A stretch of DNA of 64,000 nt from Noviherbaspirillum humi (GTDB lineage: Bacteria; Pseudomonadota; Gammaproteobacteria; Burkholderiales; Burkholderiaceae_D): positions 1 through 64,000 of the forward strand of contig NZ_FZOT01000008.1 of NCBI RefSeq assembly GCF_900188095.1, written 5' to 3'. Shown here in pieces: positions 26,527 to 34,871 of this stretch. Below the pieces are notes generated by a model. That model was not told the origin of the DNA. It was given only the letters and a program-made list of their open reading frames with translations, and searched no databases. Within the stretch, counting starts at the first letter, position 1. Each line of letters opens with the position of its first letter. Made by a program: the position numbers and the translations under genes.

Positions 26527-26560
26527 ATCACCCAAGTTTCCTTTGGGAAACTTGGGTGAT
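26527..26560. repeat. Perfect 15-bp hairpin upstream of cheW
   Basis: ATCACCCAAGTTTCC and its exact complement flank a 4-nt loop (TTTG). There is no following T-run on either strand, so it is not a standard terminator. It lies about 157 bases upstream of the cheW start. Confidence 0.6.
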
Positions 26561-26753
26561 TATAGGGTGGTGTTGGAATTAGGAAAAGCCATCTTTATGC
26601 ATTTACTACACTCCTGTTTTCCTTGAACACGCTGGTACCCAGCGTGGCGGCAGCATCCTTGTGAGGAAGCCGAGGTGCCATGCGCGCTGACGCGCCCCTG
26701 CTTTGCACCTGTCTGACAGAGTACATGGCTGGCATCAATCTGTTAGATTCTTG

Positions 26754-26763
26754 CAACATGTTG
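26754..26763. repeat. CAACATGTTG palindrome, copy 1
   Basis: A perfect 10-bp palindrome recurring 146 bases downstream at 26900-26909; a possible operator for the gene starting at 27066. Confidence 0.3.
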
Positions 26764-26899
26764 AAACGCCTTGCACTGCAATGTTGCTCATACCAGCCAA
26801 TTCCATAAGATGGATCAAGGCGTGTTTCATATCGCCTCTAAACGACAACAGACCTTACTTACAAATCGTTACACGATTTTCCGGCGGTTACATAGTCCA

Positions 26900-26909
26900 C
26901 AACATGTTG
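26900..26909. repeat. CAACATGTTG palindrome, copy 2
   Basis: Second exact copy of the 10-bp palindrome, about 157 bases before the start codon at 27066. Confidence 0.3.
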
Positions 26910-27065
26910 TTACATTGCGCTCGTCTAATCTTCTTTAGAGAGTCCTAAAAATCACCGGACCGAATCGAAAGGGTTTCGTCTTCGGTCGGCCAAGTCGGCA
27001 ACCCAATGCTGGCTCGCTCTTTCCGGCGCAAGCCCGCCGGATATTTGAACTTGAGATCAACTGCC

Positions 27066-27446
27066 ATGAAAAAGAGATTTGCTGCATTACTGCTTGGGGT
27101 ACCGCTGCTGGCGAGTTTGCCGGGCCCAACATGGGCGCACGGACACCGCCATGGAGCACGGGTCGGCGTCTATGTCGGCCCTGCCTACGGCTGGGGATGG
27201 TATCCGCGGCCCTATTACCCCTATGCCTATGTTTACCCGCCCGTGGCGGTCCTGCCCGCCACGCCGCCGGTGTATGTCGAACAAGCTCAGACCGCGCCGG
27301 GCGCCGCCGGGGATGTGTCCAGCGCGCCACCCGGCATGCAGCCGGGATACTGGTACTACTGCGGCAGCCCCGATGGCTACTACCCTTATGTCAAGGAATG
27401 TTCCGGCGGCTGGCGGGCGGTAACGCCCGCTCCGGCCCAGCCTTGA
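27066..27446 (+). CDS. Exported Tyr/Pro-rich protein, unknown
   Basis: A 126-residue secreted protein. The signal peptide MKKRFAALLLGVPLLASLPG ends at about residue 24 (TWA-HG). The mature part has a Gly/Tyr/Pro-rich stretch (VGPAYGWGWYPRPYYPYAYV) and a conserved C-terminal block WYYCGSPDGYYPYVKECSGG with two cysteines that could form a disulfide, ending in W..V.P. Similar short envelope proteins are common in Burkholderiales, but their function is not known to me. The frame extends upstream to 27006; the ATG at 27066 gives the proper signal peptide. It precedes the glycine-zipper lipoprotein by 22 bases. Confidence 0.8.
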   Translation: MKKRFAALLLGVPLLASLPGPTWAHGHRHGARVGVYVGPAYGWGWYPRPYYPYAYVYPPVAVLPATPPVYVEQAQTAPGAAGDVSSAPPGMQPGYWYYCGSPDGYYPYVKECSGGWRAVTPAPAQP

Positions 27447-27468
27447 AGCAAGGCATTGAAGGATGACC

Positions 27469-28005
27469 ATGAAGATACCTGTATCGCTGTTTCCATTTCT
27501 GCTTGCAAGCCTGGTGGCCGGTTGCGCCACCGTTCCTGACGGCCCCAGCATCATGGTCCTGCCCGGCACCGGCAAGAGCCTTGACCAGTTCCGCGCCGAC
27601 GACGGCGAGTGCCGCCAGTACGTGATCGCGCAACTCGGCGGCACGGGTCCGTCCGCCAATGCGAACGACAGCGGCGTGCGCAGCGCCGTTGCCGGCACCG
27701 CCATCGGCGCAGTGGCAGGCGCCGCCATCAACGGCGGCCAGGGAGCCGGCGTCGGCGCGGGCGCCGGACTGCTCATGGGCAGTCTGGCCGGCACCGGGAC
27801 GGCAAGCCAATCGTATTACGGCACCCAGCGCCGATACGACATGGCTTACTCCCAATGCATGTATGCCAAGGGACACCGCATCCCGGTCTATGAGCGCGCC
27901 TCGGCCGGAGGCTTGTATGCGCCCCGGTACGCGCCGACGCCACCGGCAGGCGCCGGTGTGCCGATTCCCCCACCGCCGCCGGGCACGCCGGCGCCCAGGA
28001 GCTGA
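27469..28005 (+). CDS. Glycine-zipper outer-membrane lipoprotein
   Basis: A 178-residue lipoprotein. The signal peptide ends in a lipobox (LVAGC), and after a Cys-containing segment (DDGECRQYVIAQLGG) comes a glycine zipper (AGTAIGAVAGAAINGGQGAG then GAGAGLLMGSLAG) that can insert in or span a membrane. A Pro-rich C-terminal tail closes the protein. The ATG at 27469 has GAAGG six bases upstream; the ATG two codons earlier (27463) is also possible. It is probably co-transcribed with the preceding exported Tyr/Pro-rich protein. An envelope-integrity role is typical of such proteins but not proven. Confidence 0.82.
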   Translation: MKIPVSLFPFLLASLVAGCATVPDGPSIMVLPGTGKSLDQFRADDGECRQYVIAQLGGTGPSANANDSGVRSAVAGTAIGAVAGAAINGGQGAGVGAGAGLLMGSLAGTGTASQSYYGTQRRYDMAYSQCMYAKGHRIPVYERASAGGLYAPRYAPTPPAGAGVPIPPPPPGTPAPRS

Positions 28006-28069
28006 AACGAACGCGGCTATCGATGTCCCCGCTGGGCTGATCGTGTCGCGCTCATAACGTTTCGAGACG

Positions 28070-28090
28070 CGCTGCCGGCGGCCGGCAGCG
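28070..28090. repeat. G+C-rich hairpin
   Basis: CGCTGCCGGC and GCCGGCAGCG are complementary 10-mers separated by one base, 65 bases after the lipoprotein stop. It could end that transcript, although no T-run follows. Confidence 0.4.
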
Positions 28091-28198
28091 GACCTGGAAA
28101 TCGGTTTCCTGCAATGCGCGGTCGAATCGACCCCGAAGCCGGACGGGGGCAACGCCGCCGGCTCAGCCCTGACACATCCGGAATCAACAAGGTTGGGC

Positions 28199-28615
28199 AT
28201 GACACATCAACGCATCCTTGAATTCAAGACCGCGGGACGCAGCACCCGCGACATCAGCAGTGCCGTCGCTGACGTCGTTGCGCAGTCCGGCGTTCAATGC
28301 GGACTCGTCCATGTCTTCGTGCAGCACACAAGCTGCTCCCTCGCCATTACCGAGAATGCCGATCCGGATGTGCGGCGGGACCTGGAAGACGTGCTGAAGC
28401 GCCTTGCCCCGGATGGCGATCCGCAATACCGGCATGACCTCGAAGGGCCGGACGACATGGCGGCGCATATCCGTAGCGTGTTGACCGACACCGGATTGAC
28501 CGTGCCGGTCGGTGCGGGCCGGTTGCTGCTCGGCACTTGGCAGGGGATTTTTTTGTGGGAACACCGGACGTCATCCCAGCGACGCAGTGTCGTCGTCACC
28601 GTGATTGGGACTTGA
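28199..28615 (+). CDS. yjbQ: YjbQ / UPF0047 family protein
   Basis: A 138-residue protein of the YjbQ family (secondary thiamine-phosphate synthase enzyme). The family core is clear: GLVHVFVQHTSCSLAITENADPDV, which has the conserved H-T-S-C cluster, then DDMAAHIRSVLTDTGLTVPV and LGTWQGIFLWEHR at the end. Members bind a metal and form trimers; the physiological reaction is not settled. The ATG at 28199 has AAGG upstream, while a TTG two codons earlier is less likely. Confidence 0.92.
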   Translation: MTHQRILEFKTAGRSTRDISSAVADVVAQSGVQCGLVHVFVQHTSCSLAITENADPDVRRDLEDVLKRLAPDGDPQYRHDLEGPDDMAAHIRSVLTDTGLTVPVGAGRLLLGTWQGIFLWEHRTSSQRRSVVVTVIGT

Positions 28616-28685
28616 AGGCAGCGGATGTCGGCAACTGTCGATGGCAGGACGGGTCGAAGCTTGAACACGCGTCGATTCGAATCGA

Positions 28686-29354
28686 ATGTTCGCCATGCCA
28701 ATTCCCGCAGCGTTTCTGGGCAGTCTGCTTGCCCTGTCGATCGTCGCCGGTCCGGCCGCTACGGCCTCGCCGTCGGTACGGCACACGTCTGCTGTTTCCC
28801 ACGGCGCCACCAAGAGCGCATCGGCCAAGGGAAACAAACATCACGGGAAAGCGGCGCCCACCTCCCGCGCCAACCAGCCGCCCCGAATCGAAACGCTGGA
28901 AAACCAGGTAATGCGCCTGCCGGTCCCGATGCGCGCAGCGGCTTTCGAACGCATGATGCTGCTGACCTCCGCGCTGCCAGCCACGCTGATTTCGGATGCG
29001 CCCGGCAGCGGCCGCATGGCAGCCAATTACAGCTCGGGAGCCGCCCTGGAGCGCCTGCAGAAACTGGCCGCGCGCAGCGCCATGCCGGGCACCGCCAACT
29101 GCCTCGCAAAGTTCGCGGCCGCAATGAAGGAGTACAGCGGAAACATGGCAGCCAGCTTGCCGCCGCATTGCGCCGGGATGAAGGAACTCTATGCCAAGGA
29201 GGGGCATGCCACCCTGTCCGGCAAGTCGGATGAGCTGAGCTTGCGGTGGGCGACGGCGGCGGTCCAGCAGGGACTGGCGCAAGCGAGGGATGCAGGGCTG
29301 GCTTACACCATACGTGCAAGGCCGCTCGATCTGGATGCTTTGACGAATGAATGA
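28686..29354 (+). CDS. Exported hypothetical protein
   Basis: A 222-residue protein with an N-terminal signal peptide (MPIPAAFLGSLLALSIVAG... cleaved after ATA or TAS) followed by a His/Lys/Ala-rich linker and a helical region without a known domain. Two cysteines (NCLAKFA and HCAGM) 25 residues apart could form a disulfide. The alternative ATG at 28695 is three codons later. It ends 45 bases before the 3' end of the convergent gene at 29400. Family not recognised. Confidence 0.68.
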   Translation: MFAMPIPAAFLGSLLALSIVAGPAATASPSVRHTSAVSHGATKSASAKGNKHHGKAAPTSRANQPPRIETLENQVMRLPVPMRAAAFERMMLLTSALPATLISDAPGSGRMAANYSSGAALERLQKLAARSAMPGTANCLAKFAAAMKEYSGNMAASLPPHCAGMKELYAKEGHATLSGKSDELSLRWATAAVQQGLAQARDAGLAYTIRARPLDLDALTNE

Positions 29355-29399
29355 CAATGCAAACGACGTTCGCACAGGACGACGGCTACACAAACCGCC

Positions 29400-30068
29400 T
29401 CACTTTAAAGGCATTCCGTAGCACCGCTGATGTTGGTTATCGACGGCGTGCAGCACTTCCTTCGACCCAAACCATCGGAGGATGACGGTCTGGGCATCGC
29501 GGTTTCCATCCCAAAAGGCATTCTGGAGCTTTCCCTTTTGAAGATGAAATGCATTAAGTTCGTAATAAGCCAGGAGCGTTCTTTCGTTTTCGGGGCGGAG
29601 CAATATTTCCAGAAAAGGCAGGACGTCTGCCTTGGCCAGCGAGAGACCGCAAAGCCAAGCATCCGCGTCGTGAGCGGCGCTGGCAGCTTCTCGCAGGTCT
29701 AGTTCAAACGCCGCATTGATGGCATTGGTGACGGCGAGCTTCTGGCCTGGACTCCAAGTCTCCCACGACGCGAGCGCAAGCCTGCTCAATATCATTTCGC
29801 GATCCATCCACCAATCTTCTTTCACGATGGCCATGTCAAGCAGGCGCGGGAAAAAATATTGAAAGTCTTCCTTGGATCCCGAAGTCAACAGTGCTGACGC
29901 CGCATAGCCAGAAAGTGCTGCCGGGGTCAGGTTGCGCAATGAAGTTGAAAGCAATATACAAACCGTTGCGCCCGGCACGCAGCATGGACATGCGTTTATC
30001 TTGCGGGGCTTGGGCACCGACGAAAAGGCAGCGTAGAGTTCGTCAATCGCAGCGGTGATGGTCGGCAT
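29400..30068 (-). CDS. Conserved hypothetical protein with CPCC motif
   Basis: A 222-residue cytoplasmic protein. The N-terminal pattern ITAAIDELYAAFSSVPKPRKINACPCC, then SLRNLTPAALSGYAASALLT and EDFQYFFPRLLDMA, is one I have seen in a widespread but unnamed family of bacterial proteins whose function is unknown. The CPCC could bind metal. Base composition is less G+C-rich than the surrounding genes. A GGAATTC-type site precedes the ATG. It is followed on its 5' side by a long stretch with no good genes, so it may be part of a small acquired segment. Confidence 0.72.
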   Translation of the reverse strand: MPTITAAIDELYAAFSSVPKPRKINACPCCVPGATVCILLSTSLRNLTPAALSGYAASALLTSGSKEDFQYFFPRLLDMAIVKEDWWMDREMILSRLALASWETWSPGQKLAVTNAINAAFELDLREAASAAHDADAWLCGLSLAKADVLPFLEILLRPENERTLLAYYELNAFHLQKGKLQNAFWDGNRDAQTVILRWFGSKEVLHAVDNQHQRCYGMPLK

Positions 30069-31478
30069 GGGAATTCCGTCTTACCAGAGCGTTGCTGCGA
30101 CCTGCGGCAGGAAGGCGGGTAGGTTGAAGCATCGATTTTCAAGATGCTCGGAATTGGCTTTCCACCACTTTCCCATAATTTCGTTCAGACTCAATCTTTG
30201 ATCCTTTCAGCCGGGGTCATGGCGAGGCGCTTCTGGAACATCGCCCGTTGCTGCGCTAGAACTTTGAAAGTATCCAAGTGCCAACGCTGCGCCGTTTGAT
30301 GATGATGTCGCCCTGATTGAGCTGAAAAAACGGCTGATCTTCTTCCGCTGATCGATCCGCGATCGCCCAAGGCCCAAAATCCATACGAAAACGGTACCGA
30401 ATATTGAGATTGTGCGAAGGCCATCAAGCTCATTGGGTCCCTTGCGATGCATTGATTGAGACCAATCTACCATGTCAAAGGGTGGGTTCAACTCAGCGCG
30501 TGGCAACCAGGCAACCGATTGATCTTATGACGCGGTGTTCAAGGCGAAAGAGGAAAATTTGATGTCTGCATTGCCCGACAAGAGGGCAATGCCGGGAAAG
30601 TGAAGGGGCTGCCAAGACCATTCGTCTGCAATGCGCTTCCTGCGTTGAGACCCTATTGCAGCACCGCTACGGATATGCGGTTACATTCAGCTGCCGGCCG
30701 CCACCGCATTCACGATTTTCCCAATGGCCGAGGATTCAACAATCCGCTCACATTGATAGTCTCATTACTGACTACACATGAGCCGGGTCTTGTTGAGACG
30801 TTCCCGCCCAGCGCGTTCGCAGCCCGACCAGGAGAAAGGCAATTGATCCGCACCGTTGACCCCGCGGAAACGCACCGCTGGTGCTCCGGATCTGCTTGCC
30901 ATCATTAGGCAGAAAGCGACCTTGGCACCGGCAAGGAAAGACCCCCCTAATTGCATGACTGTACAGGCTGCGTACCAGGGAGCCGTCATCGAGACAGCCT
31001 TGTGTCCCGGCCCTGCCCACCGTGTGCTTCTGGCGCAACCAGCCGCTTCACTTCCTTCACCTCCTTCTGTACCGCTCAATCCGTCGAGATTGCATCGGAA
31101 CCGCCTCAGCCTCCGGCGCGTCTTGCCGCTCCCATTGCCATCTTCAACCGAACGCGCTCTGCCAAGCGGAGTATCGGTAATTCCCGTTTAGAGATGGCCG
31201 CTTAGTCGAAGATGACGGAAAGCCAGCCATATTTACGTTCCAATTTCTGCCGATGGAGAAGTAAAAATACCCTGAACTAAGTATTTCCAAAAAGAAATTA
31301 CCTTATGGATAATTGCGTTTTCGCAAAAATGCAATAAAGTAATTTATATTATGCAACATCGTTAGCCGCTGCACGCACTTGCCTAAGTGCGATAAAGGCC
31401 TTGAAAACACCGGGATGTTCTTCGGCTGGTCGCTCGGCAAACGTTCTTCGGTCTGCAATTTCAGGGAAGGGAAAGCGT
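30069..31478. other. Long intergenic region, possible gene remnants
   Basis: About 1.4 kb of lower G+C with only short overlapping frames. On the minus strand near 30191-30300 the translation LAQQRAMFQKRLAMTPAERI recalls the C-terminal end of bacterial proteins with an 'MTPAERI' motif, and could be a decayed gene. A perfect 9-bp hairpin (GCATTGCCC/GGGCAATGC) lies at 30568-30592. At 31374-31391 the palindrome CGCACTT-N4-AAGTGCG lies 87 bases before the zinc-ribbon operon. Frames at 30600-31205 have no ribosome binding sites. Confidence 0.45.
31374..31391. promoter_or_regulatory. Palindrome upstream of the zinc-ribbon operon
   Basis: CGCACTT-gcct-AAGTGCG has perfect 7-bp arms and lies in the leader of the operon starting at 31479. 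It could be an operator; the protein that binds is unknown. Confidence 0.4.
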
Positions 31479-32903
31479 GTGAAATGTGAGTCATGTGCAA
31501 GTGAAAACCGGGAGGACGCGAAGTTCTGCCGCGGATGCGGAGCGGCCATGGCTGCGAGGCCGGTGCCGGAGAAAGTTTGTCCCGATTGCGGAAACGGCTG
31601 CAGGGCGGAGAGCAAATTCTGCGGTAAATGCGGTCATTCATTTGCCGACACCCTGAGTCGTGCCAAGGCAGCCGAACCGACCGAGCCCCATGTCGATGCT
31701 GGCTCCTGGCAGGCCGCTCCGATCCAGGGTAGACATGGCGCTGTCGCCGACGTTGTGACCGAGCCTGCAGGCGTGGTTGCGGAGGCAATCACGGAGACAG
31801 TTGCCCTCAAAGAGCCTACACCAGCGCGGCCAGCGGAAGCATCGCTTGCGGACGCGACGATGTTCGCGCGATCAGTGGCCGACATTGCGCCTGAAACGGC
31901 GCCGGAACAGCCACCTGTGGTACCTACCGCGCTGGAGCCGGAGACAACAAACGCCGCCGCCGAGGCTCCCCTCACAGAAGCCCCAGAAACCCTAGAGGTC
32001 TCAGAAGCCCCGGAAGCCCCGGAAGCCCCGGAAGCCCCGGAAGCCCCGGAAGCCCCGGAAGCCCCGGAAGCCCCGGAAGCCCCGGAAGCCCCAGAAGCCC
32101 CGGAAGCTCCAGAAGCCCCGGAAGCTCCAGAGTCAATAGAATCCCGGGATGCCGCCGCTATGGCCGAATCTTCTGCCGCCGCTGCCCAGCCGTCGCCCGG
32201 CGAAGTGCCGTCCGCAACGGGACCGTCTCGACCTGGGGGCAGCGGCCGGATGGTCAAGGGCATCCTGATCGCTGTCGTCATCGCCGGCGCGGCGGGCGGT
32301 GCGATCTGGAAGATGCGCGGCACCGCTGGAAAGCCTGCCGCGACGGAGGCTGCCGCCGTCCCCGCGGCCTCGCCGGCCGTGGACAGCACGCCGCCCGGCG
32401 GCACGTTGTCGCCGTCTCCTGCGGAAGCCAAGGCGCCGACGGAGCTTGAACCCGCCATGCCGGCTATCGCACCTGCTACGCCTGCCGCACCCGCCGCACC
32501 TGCCGCGGAAGCCGCTCCCACAGCCCCGGCATCCGGCGAAAAGCTTGCCTCCCCGAAGGCCGCACCCGAATCCACGCCGACCGCAACCGCAGCGCCATCC
32601 GCTCCATCCCTTGAGAAGGCGCCAGCGGCGGCCAAGCCGGTACCCGTACCATCCTTGCCAACCGCGCCCGCAAAGCCGATGACAGGCAAGGAGACCGCAG
32701 GTAAATCCCCGGAGACACTCGCGGCCGTGCAAGCGAGTCTCGACGAAGGGGCGGACTGCTTCAAGCGCAAGAAGTTTGACTGCAGCATCAGCAGCGCCAA
32801 GGCAGCCCTTCGCCTCGATCCGCGCAATGGTCAGGCGCTCGACCTGCAGCGCCGCGCCAGGGAAGCACAGGAGAAGGCGCTCAGCGAAATCGAGATCAAG
32901 TAG
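31479..32903 (+). CDS. Zinc-ribbon, EAP-repeat, single-pass membrane protein with TPR-like tail
   Basis: A 474-residue multi-part protein. Two N-terminal zinc ribbons carry ligand pairs CESC/CRGC (residues 3-20) and CPDC/CGKC (34-51). A Pro/Ala/Glu-rich region follows, containing 14 tandem Glu-Ala-Pro units (about residues 176-217). One membrane helix, [17 protein letters not shown], starts near residue 265. Another Pro/Ala-rich linker leads to a C-terminal TPR-like pair of helices ([20 protein letters not shown]). I chose the GTG at 31479 because AGGGAAGGGAAAGC precedes it and the first zinc ribbon starts there. The zinc ribbons are expected in the cytoplasm and the TPR-like end in the periplasm. 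First gene of a four-gene unit. Confidence 0.8.
   Translation: MKCESCASENREDAKFCRGCGAAMAARPVPEKVCPDCGNGCRAESKFCGKCGHSFADTLSRAKAAEPTEPHVDAGSWQAAPIQGRHGAVADVVTEPAGVVAEAITETVALKEPTPARPAEASLADATMFARSVADIAPETAPEQPPVVPTALEPETTNAAAEAPLTEAPETLEVSEAPEAPEAPEAPEAPEAPEAPEAPEAPEAPEAPEAPEAPEAPESIESRDAAAMAESSAAAAQPSPGEVPSATGPSRPGGSGRMVKGILIAVVIAGAAGGAIWKMRGTAGKPAATEAAAVPAASPAVDSTPPGGTLSPSPAEAKAPTELEPAMPAIAPATPAAPAAPAAEAAPTAPASGEKLASPKAAPESTPTATAAPSAPSLEKAPAAAKPVPVPSLPTAPAKPMTGKETAGKSPETLAAVQASLDEGADCFKRKKFDCSISSAKAALRLDPRNGQALDLQRRAREAQEKALSEIEIK
32004..32129 (+). repeat. Tandem 9-bp repeat encoding Glu-Ala-Pro
   Basis: Fourteen in-frame copies of GAAGCCCCG with only third-position changes near its end (GAAGCTCCA). 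It encodes the EAP stalk of the zinc-ribbon protein. Its near-identity at DNA level suggests recent expansion and likely length variation. Confidence 0.9.
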
Positions 32904-32991
32904 CCCCAATCAAAACAACAAGACAACGCTCCGCCGGCAGATGCCGCATTGGCTGCCGCCCGGAGCGCTCACTCATCCAACAGGAGGATTC

Positions 32992-33687
32992 ATGAAACCA
33001 TTCGCCGCGACAAGCAAGCCGGTCGCAACCATCATCGCCGTGGCGATGCTCGCCGCCGGCTGCGCCACGCCAAATGGCAGCAGCGAAGTTGGCAGCGTCG
33101 TCAACGGTTCAGAATGCAATGCCGCCGTCACCGCCGGCATCGGCGCCGCGCTCGGCGTGCTGATCGGCGATTCTGCGAAGGGAGCAGCCATCGGCGCCGG
33201 CTTGGGCGCCATTGCCTGCATGGTGGTGAACTACCAGGCGGAACAGGTGAAATCGGCCAAGCAGGTTCAAGACGACTACAAGACGGCTAACAAGGGCCAA
33301 CTGCCGGAAAAGAGCACGCTGGTGAAGTACGACACCCAAGTGAACCCGAAGGCGATCAGGCCGGGCCAGCAGGCCAAGACGGTTTCCTACATCGAGATCA
33401 TTCAAGGCCGCAATGACGCCGCGCCCAAGCTTGAAGAAGAAATGTCGCTCTACCATCCGGACGGCAAGCTGCTCAAGACGGTGCGCAAGCCGGTCGCCGG
33501 CACTAGCGGCAGCGGCGCCTTCCAGGGCGGCTTCACCATCCCGATGCCGCAGGGTGTACCGCAAGGCGTGTATCCGGTGAAGACGGCGCTTTATCTGAAC
33601 GGCGAGAAAGTGAATGCCAGGGAGGGCCGTCTGCAGATCGTCCGGGCGCAGGAGGAAGGCGCTGCGACCTTGGCATTGGCTCGCTGA
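32992..33687 (+). CDS. Glycine-zipper lipoprotein
   Basis: A 231-residue lipoprotein: the signal peptide ends LAAGC near residue 24, then a glycine zipper (GIGAALGVLIGDSAKGAAIG, then AGLGAIACMVVNYQAE), a coiled segment, and a beta-rich C-terminal domain (QAKTVSYIEIIQGRNDAAPK, GGFTIPMPQGVPQGVYPV) resembling an extracellular Ig-like fold. The start has a perfect AGGAGGATTC site. It lies 88 bases after the zinc-ribbon/EAP gene and 54 bases before the next gene, so one operon is likely. The partner in the envelope is unknown. Confidence 0.82.
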   Translation: MKPFAATSKPVATIIAVAMLAAGCATPNGSSEVGSVVNGSECNAAVTAGIGAALGVLIGDSAKGAAIGAGLGAIACMVVNYQAEQVKSAKQVQDDYKTANKGQLPEKSTLVKYDTQVNPKAIRPGQQAKTVSYIEIIQGRNDAAPKLEEEMSLYHPDGKLLKTVRKPVAGTSGSGAFQGGFTIPMPQGVPQGVYPVKTALYLNGEKVNAREGRLQIVRAQEEGAATLALAR

Positions 33688-33741
33688 TGCCCGCAATATC
33701 CGCTGCCCATGCTCAGAAACCCCACCCAACCGAGGAAAGCC

Positions 33742-34863
33742 ATGTCTACTGAAAACGCCAGCACTCAGCCCTCCGGCGCGCTAATGTCCGTGTTCGATTC
33801 CCTGCTCGGCGTCACCGACGCCTATCGCAACGTGCGGGCCATCGGCCTGCTTGGCATTACCTTTATCGCCGCCATCGCCCTCTTCGGGCTGTTCAGCGCG
33901 ATGGGGGCCAGCGCCGGCAGCTTCGGCCTCGGCGCCATCGGCGGGCTGCTCGCGATGGTCGTTACCTTCTATGGACTGAACGCCGTCGGCATCCTGCTGA
34001 TGCGGCAGGTGGAGCAGCAGCCGGCCGTGTCGATGAAGGACGCGGTGCTGCTTTCGTTGTTCAGCAGCCACCGGCTGGCTGGCGTGATGCTGCTGGAGGG
34101 GCTGATCCTGCTGGGGATCGTGTTGGTCATCGCCGTCGTCCTGTTCGTCTGCAAGATTCCTTTCCTCGGGCCGATCCTGTTCACTGTCGTTCTGCCGGTA
34201 ACAGCCATCATCATGGGCGTTTGCCTGTTCGCCCTGTTCTTCATTATGTTCCCGCTGGCGGGTCCCGCCGTCTGGTCCGGCAGCAGCCTGATGCAGGTGG
34301 TGGCCCGGCTCAATGGAATTGCCCGACACAAGCTGGTGCCGGTGATCATCCAGCAGTTCATTCTCGGCATGATCGTGATGTTCGTCGCCGCCGTGCTGAT
34401 GGGTATCGTCTCCAGCGGCATGATGAGCGTCTCCGGCATGTCGGCCGGCATCCTCAACATCGGCGGCATGAATTTCGTTGCCGGTCTGGTGGGCGGCATG
34501 TCGGGCATGGGCGGCGGTTCGGGTTACCTGATTGCCGGCGGCATCGGCGGCGGCTTTCTGCTGGCGCTGGCGGCGGTGGTGCCGGTGCTGATGTACACCA
34601 AGGGCCTGTGCGTGATTTATGTCGGCGCAGCCAATGGAATCGATTTTTCAAAGGCCGAAGCCCAGCTTGAGGGCGGGCTGCAGACGGTACGCCGCAAGGC
34701 AGAGGAAGCGCGCGAGCGGGCGCGCCAGTTGGCGCCCCAAGCACCGCTGGCTACCGCCGCTGCCGGACCGGCCGCAGCCGGCTTACCGGCCTGCCCTTCC
34801 TGCCACGGCATGGTGACGCCCGATGATGTGTTCTGCGGCCATTGCGGCCACAAGCTGAAGTAG
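33742..34863 (+). CDS. Multi-pass membrane protein with C-terminal zinc ribbon
   Basis: A 373-residue inner-membrane protein. Six or so hydrophobic segments are seen between residues 25 and 285 (for example AIGLLGITFIAAIALFGLF, LLEGLILLGIVLVIAVVLF, ILFTVVLPVTAIIMGVCLFA), with Gly/Met-rich loops. A charged helical linker (KAEAQLEGGLQTVRRKAEEA) leads to a C-terminal zinc ribbon, CPSCHG...CGHCGHKLK. The ribbon is thus at the opposite end from those in the two flanking proteins of the operon. The ATG at 33742 has GAGGAAAGCC upstream. Function unknown. Confidence 0.82.
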   Translation: MSTENASTQPSGALMSVFDSLLGVTDAYRNVRAIGLLGITFIAAIALFGLFSAMGASAGSFGLGAIGGLLAMVVTFYGLNAVGILLMRQVEQQPAVSMKDAVLLSLFSSHRLAGVMLLEGLILLGIVLVIAVVLFVCKIPFLGPILFTVVLPVTAIIMGVCLFALFFIMFPLAGPAVWSGSSLMQVVARLNGIARHKLVPVIIQQFILGMIVMFVAAVLMGIVSSGMMSVSGMSAGILNIGGMNFVAGLVGGMSGMGGGSGYLIAGGIGGGFLLALAAVVPVLMYTKGLCVIYVGAANGIDFSKAEAQLEGGLQTVRRKAEEARERARQLAPQAPLATAAAGPAAAGLPACPSCHGMVTPDDVFCGHCGHKLK

Positions 34864-34871
34864 GAGCAGCC

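Larger units (their letters stand above)
26371..27065. other. AT-rich intergenic region between cheW and the Tyr/Pro-rich exported protein gene
   Basis: About 700 bases without a gene, lower in G+C than its neighbours. It contains the 15-bp perfect hairpin at 26527-26560 and two copies of the palindrome CAACATGTTG at 26754-26763 and 26900-26909. It must hold the promoters of cheW (minus) and of the gene at 27066 (plus). Confidence 0.5.

Noticed and set aside
30191-30506. Two overlapping minus-strand small genes
   Set aside because: Neither has a ribosome binding site or a recognisable domain; the 'MTPAERI' similarity is short and the frames are inconsistent with one intact gene. Recorded only as a possible remnant.
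32004-32129. Possible CRISPR or satellite array
   Set aside because: The repeats are 9 bp, contiguous and in frame, with no spacers. They encode the EAP stalk of a protein.
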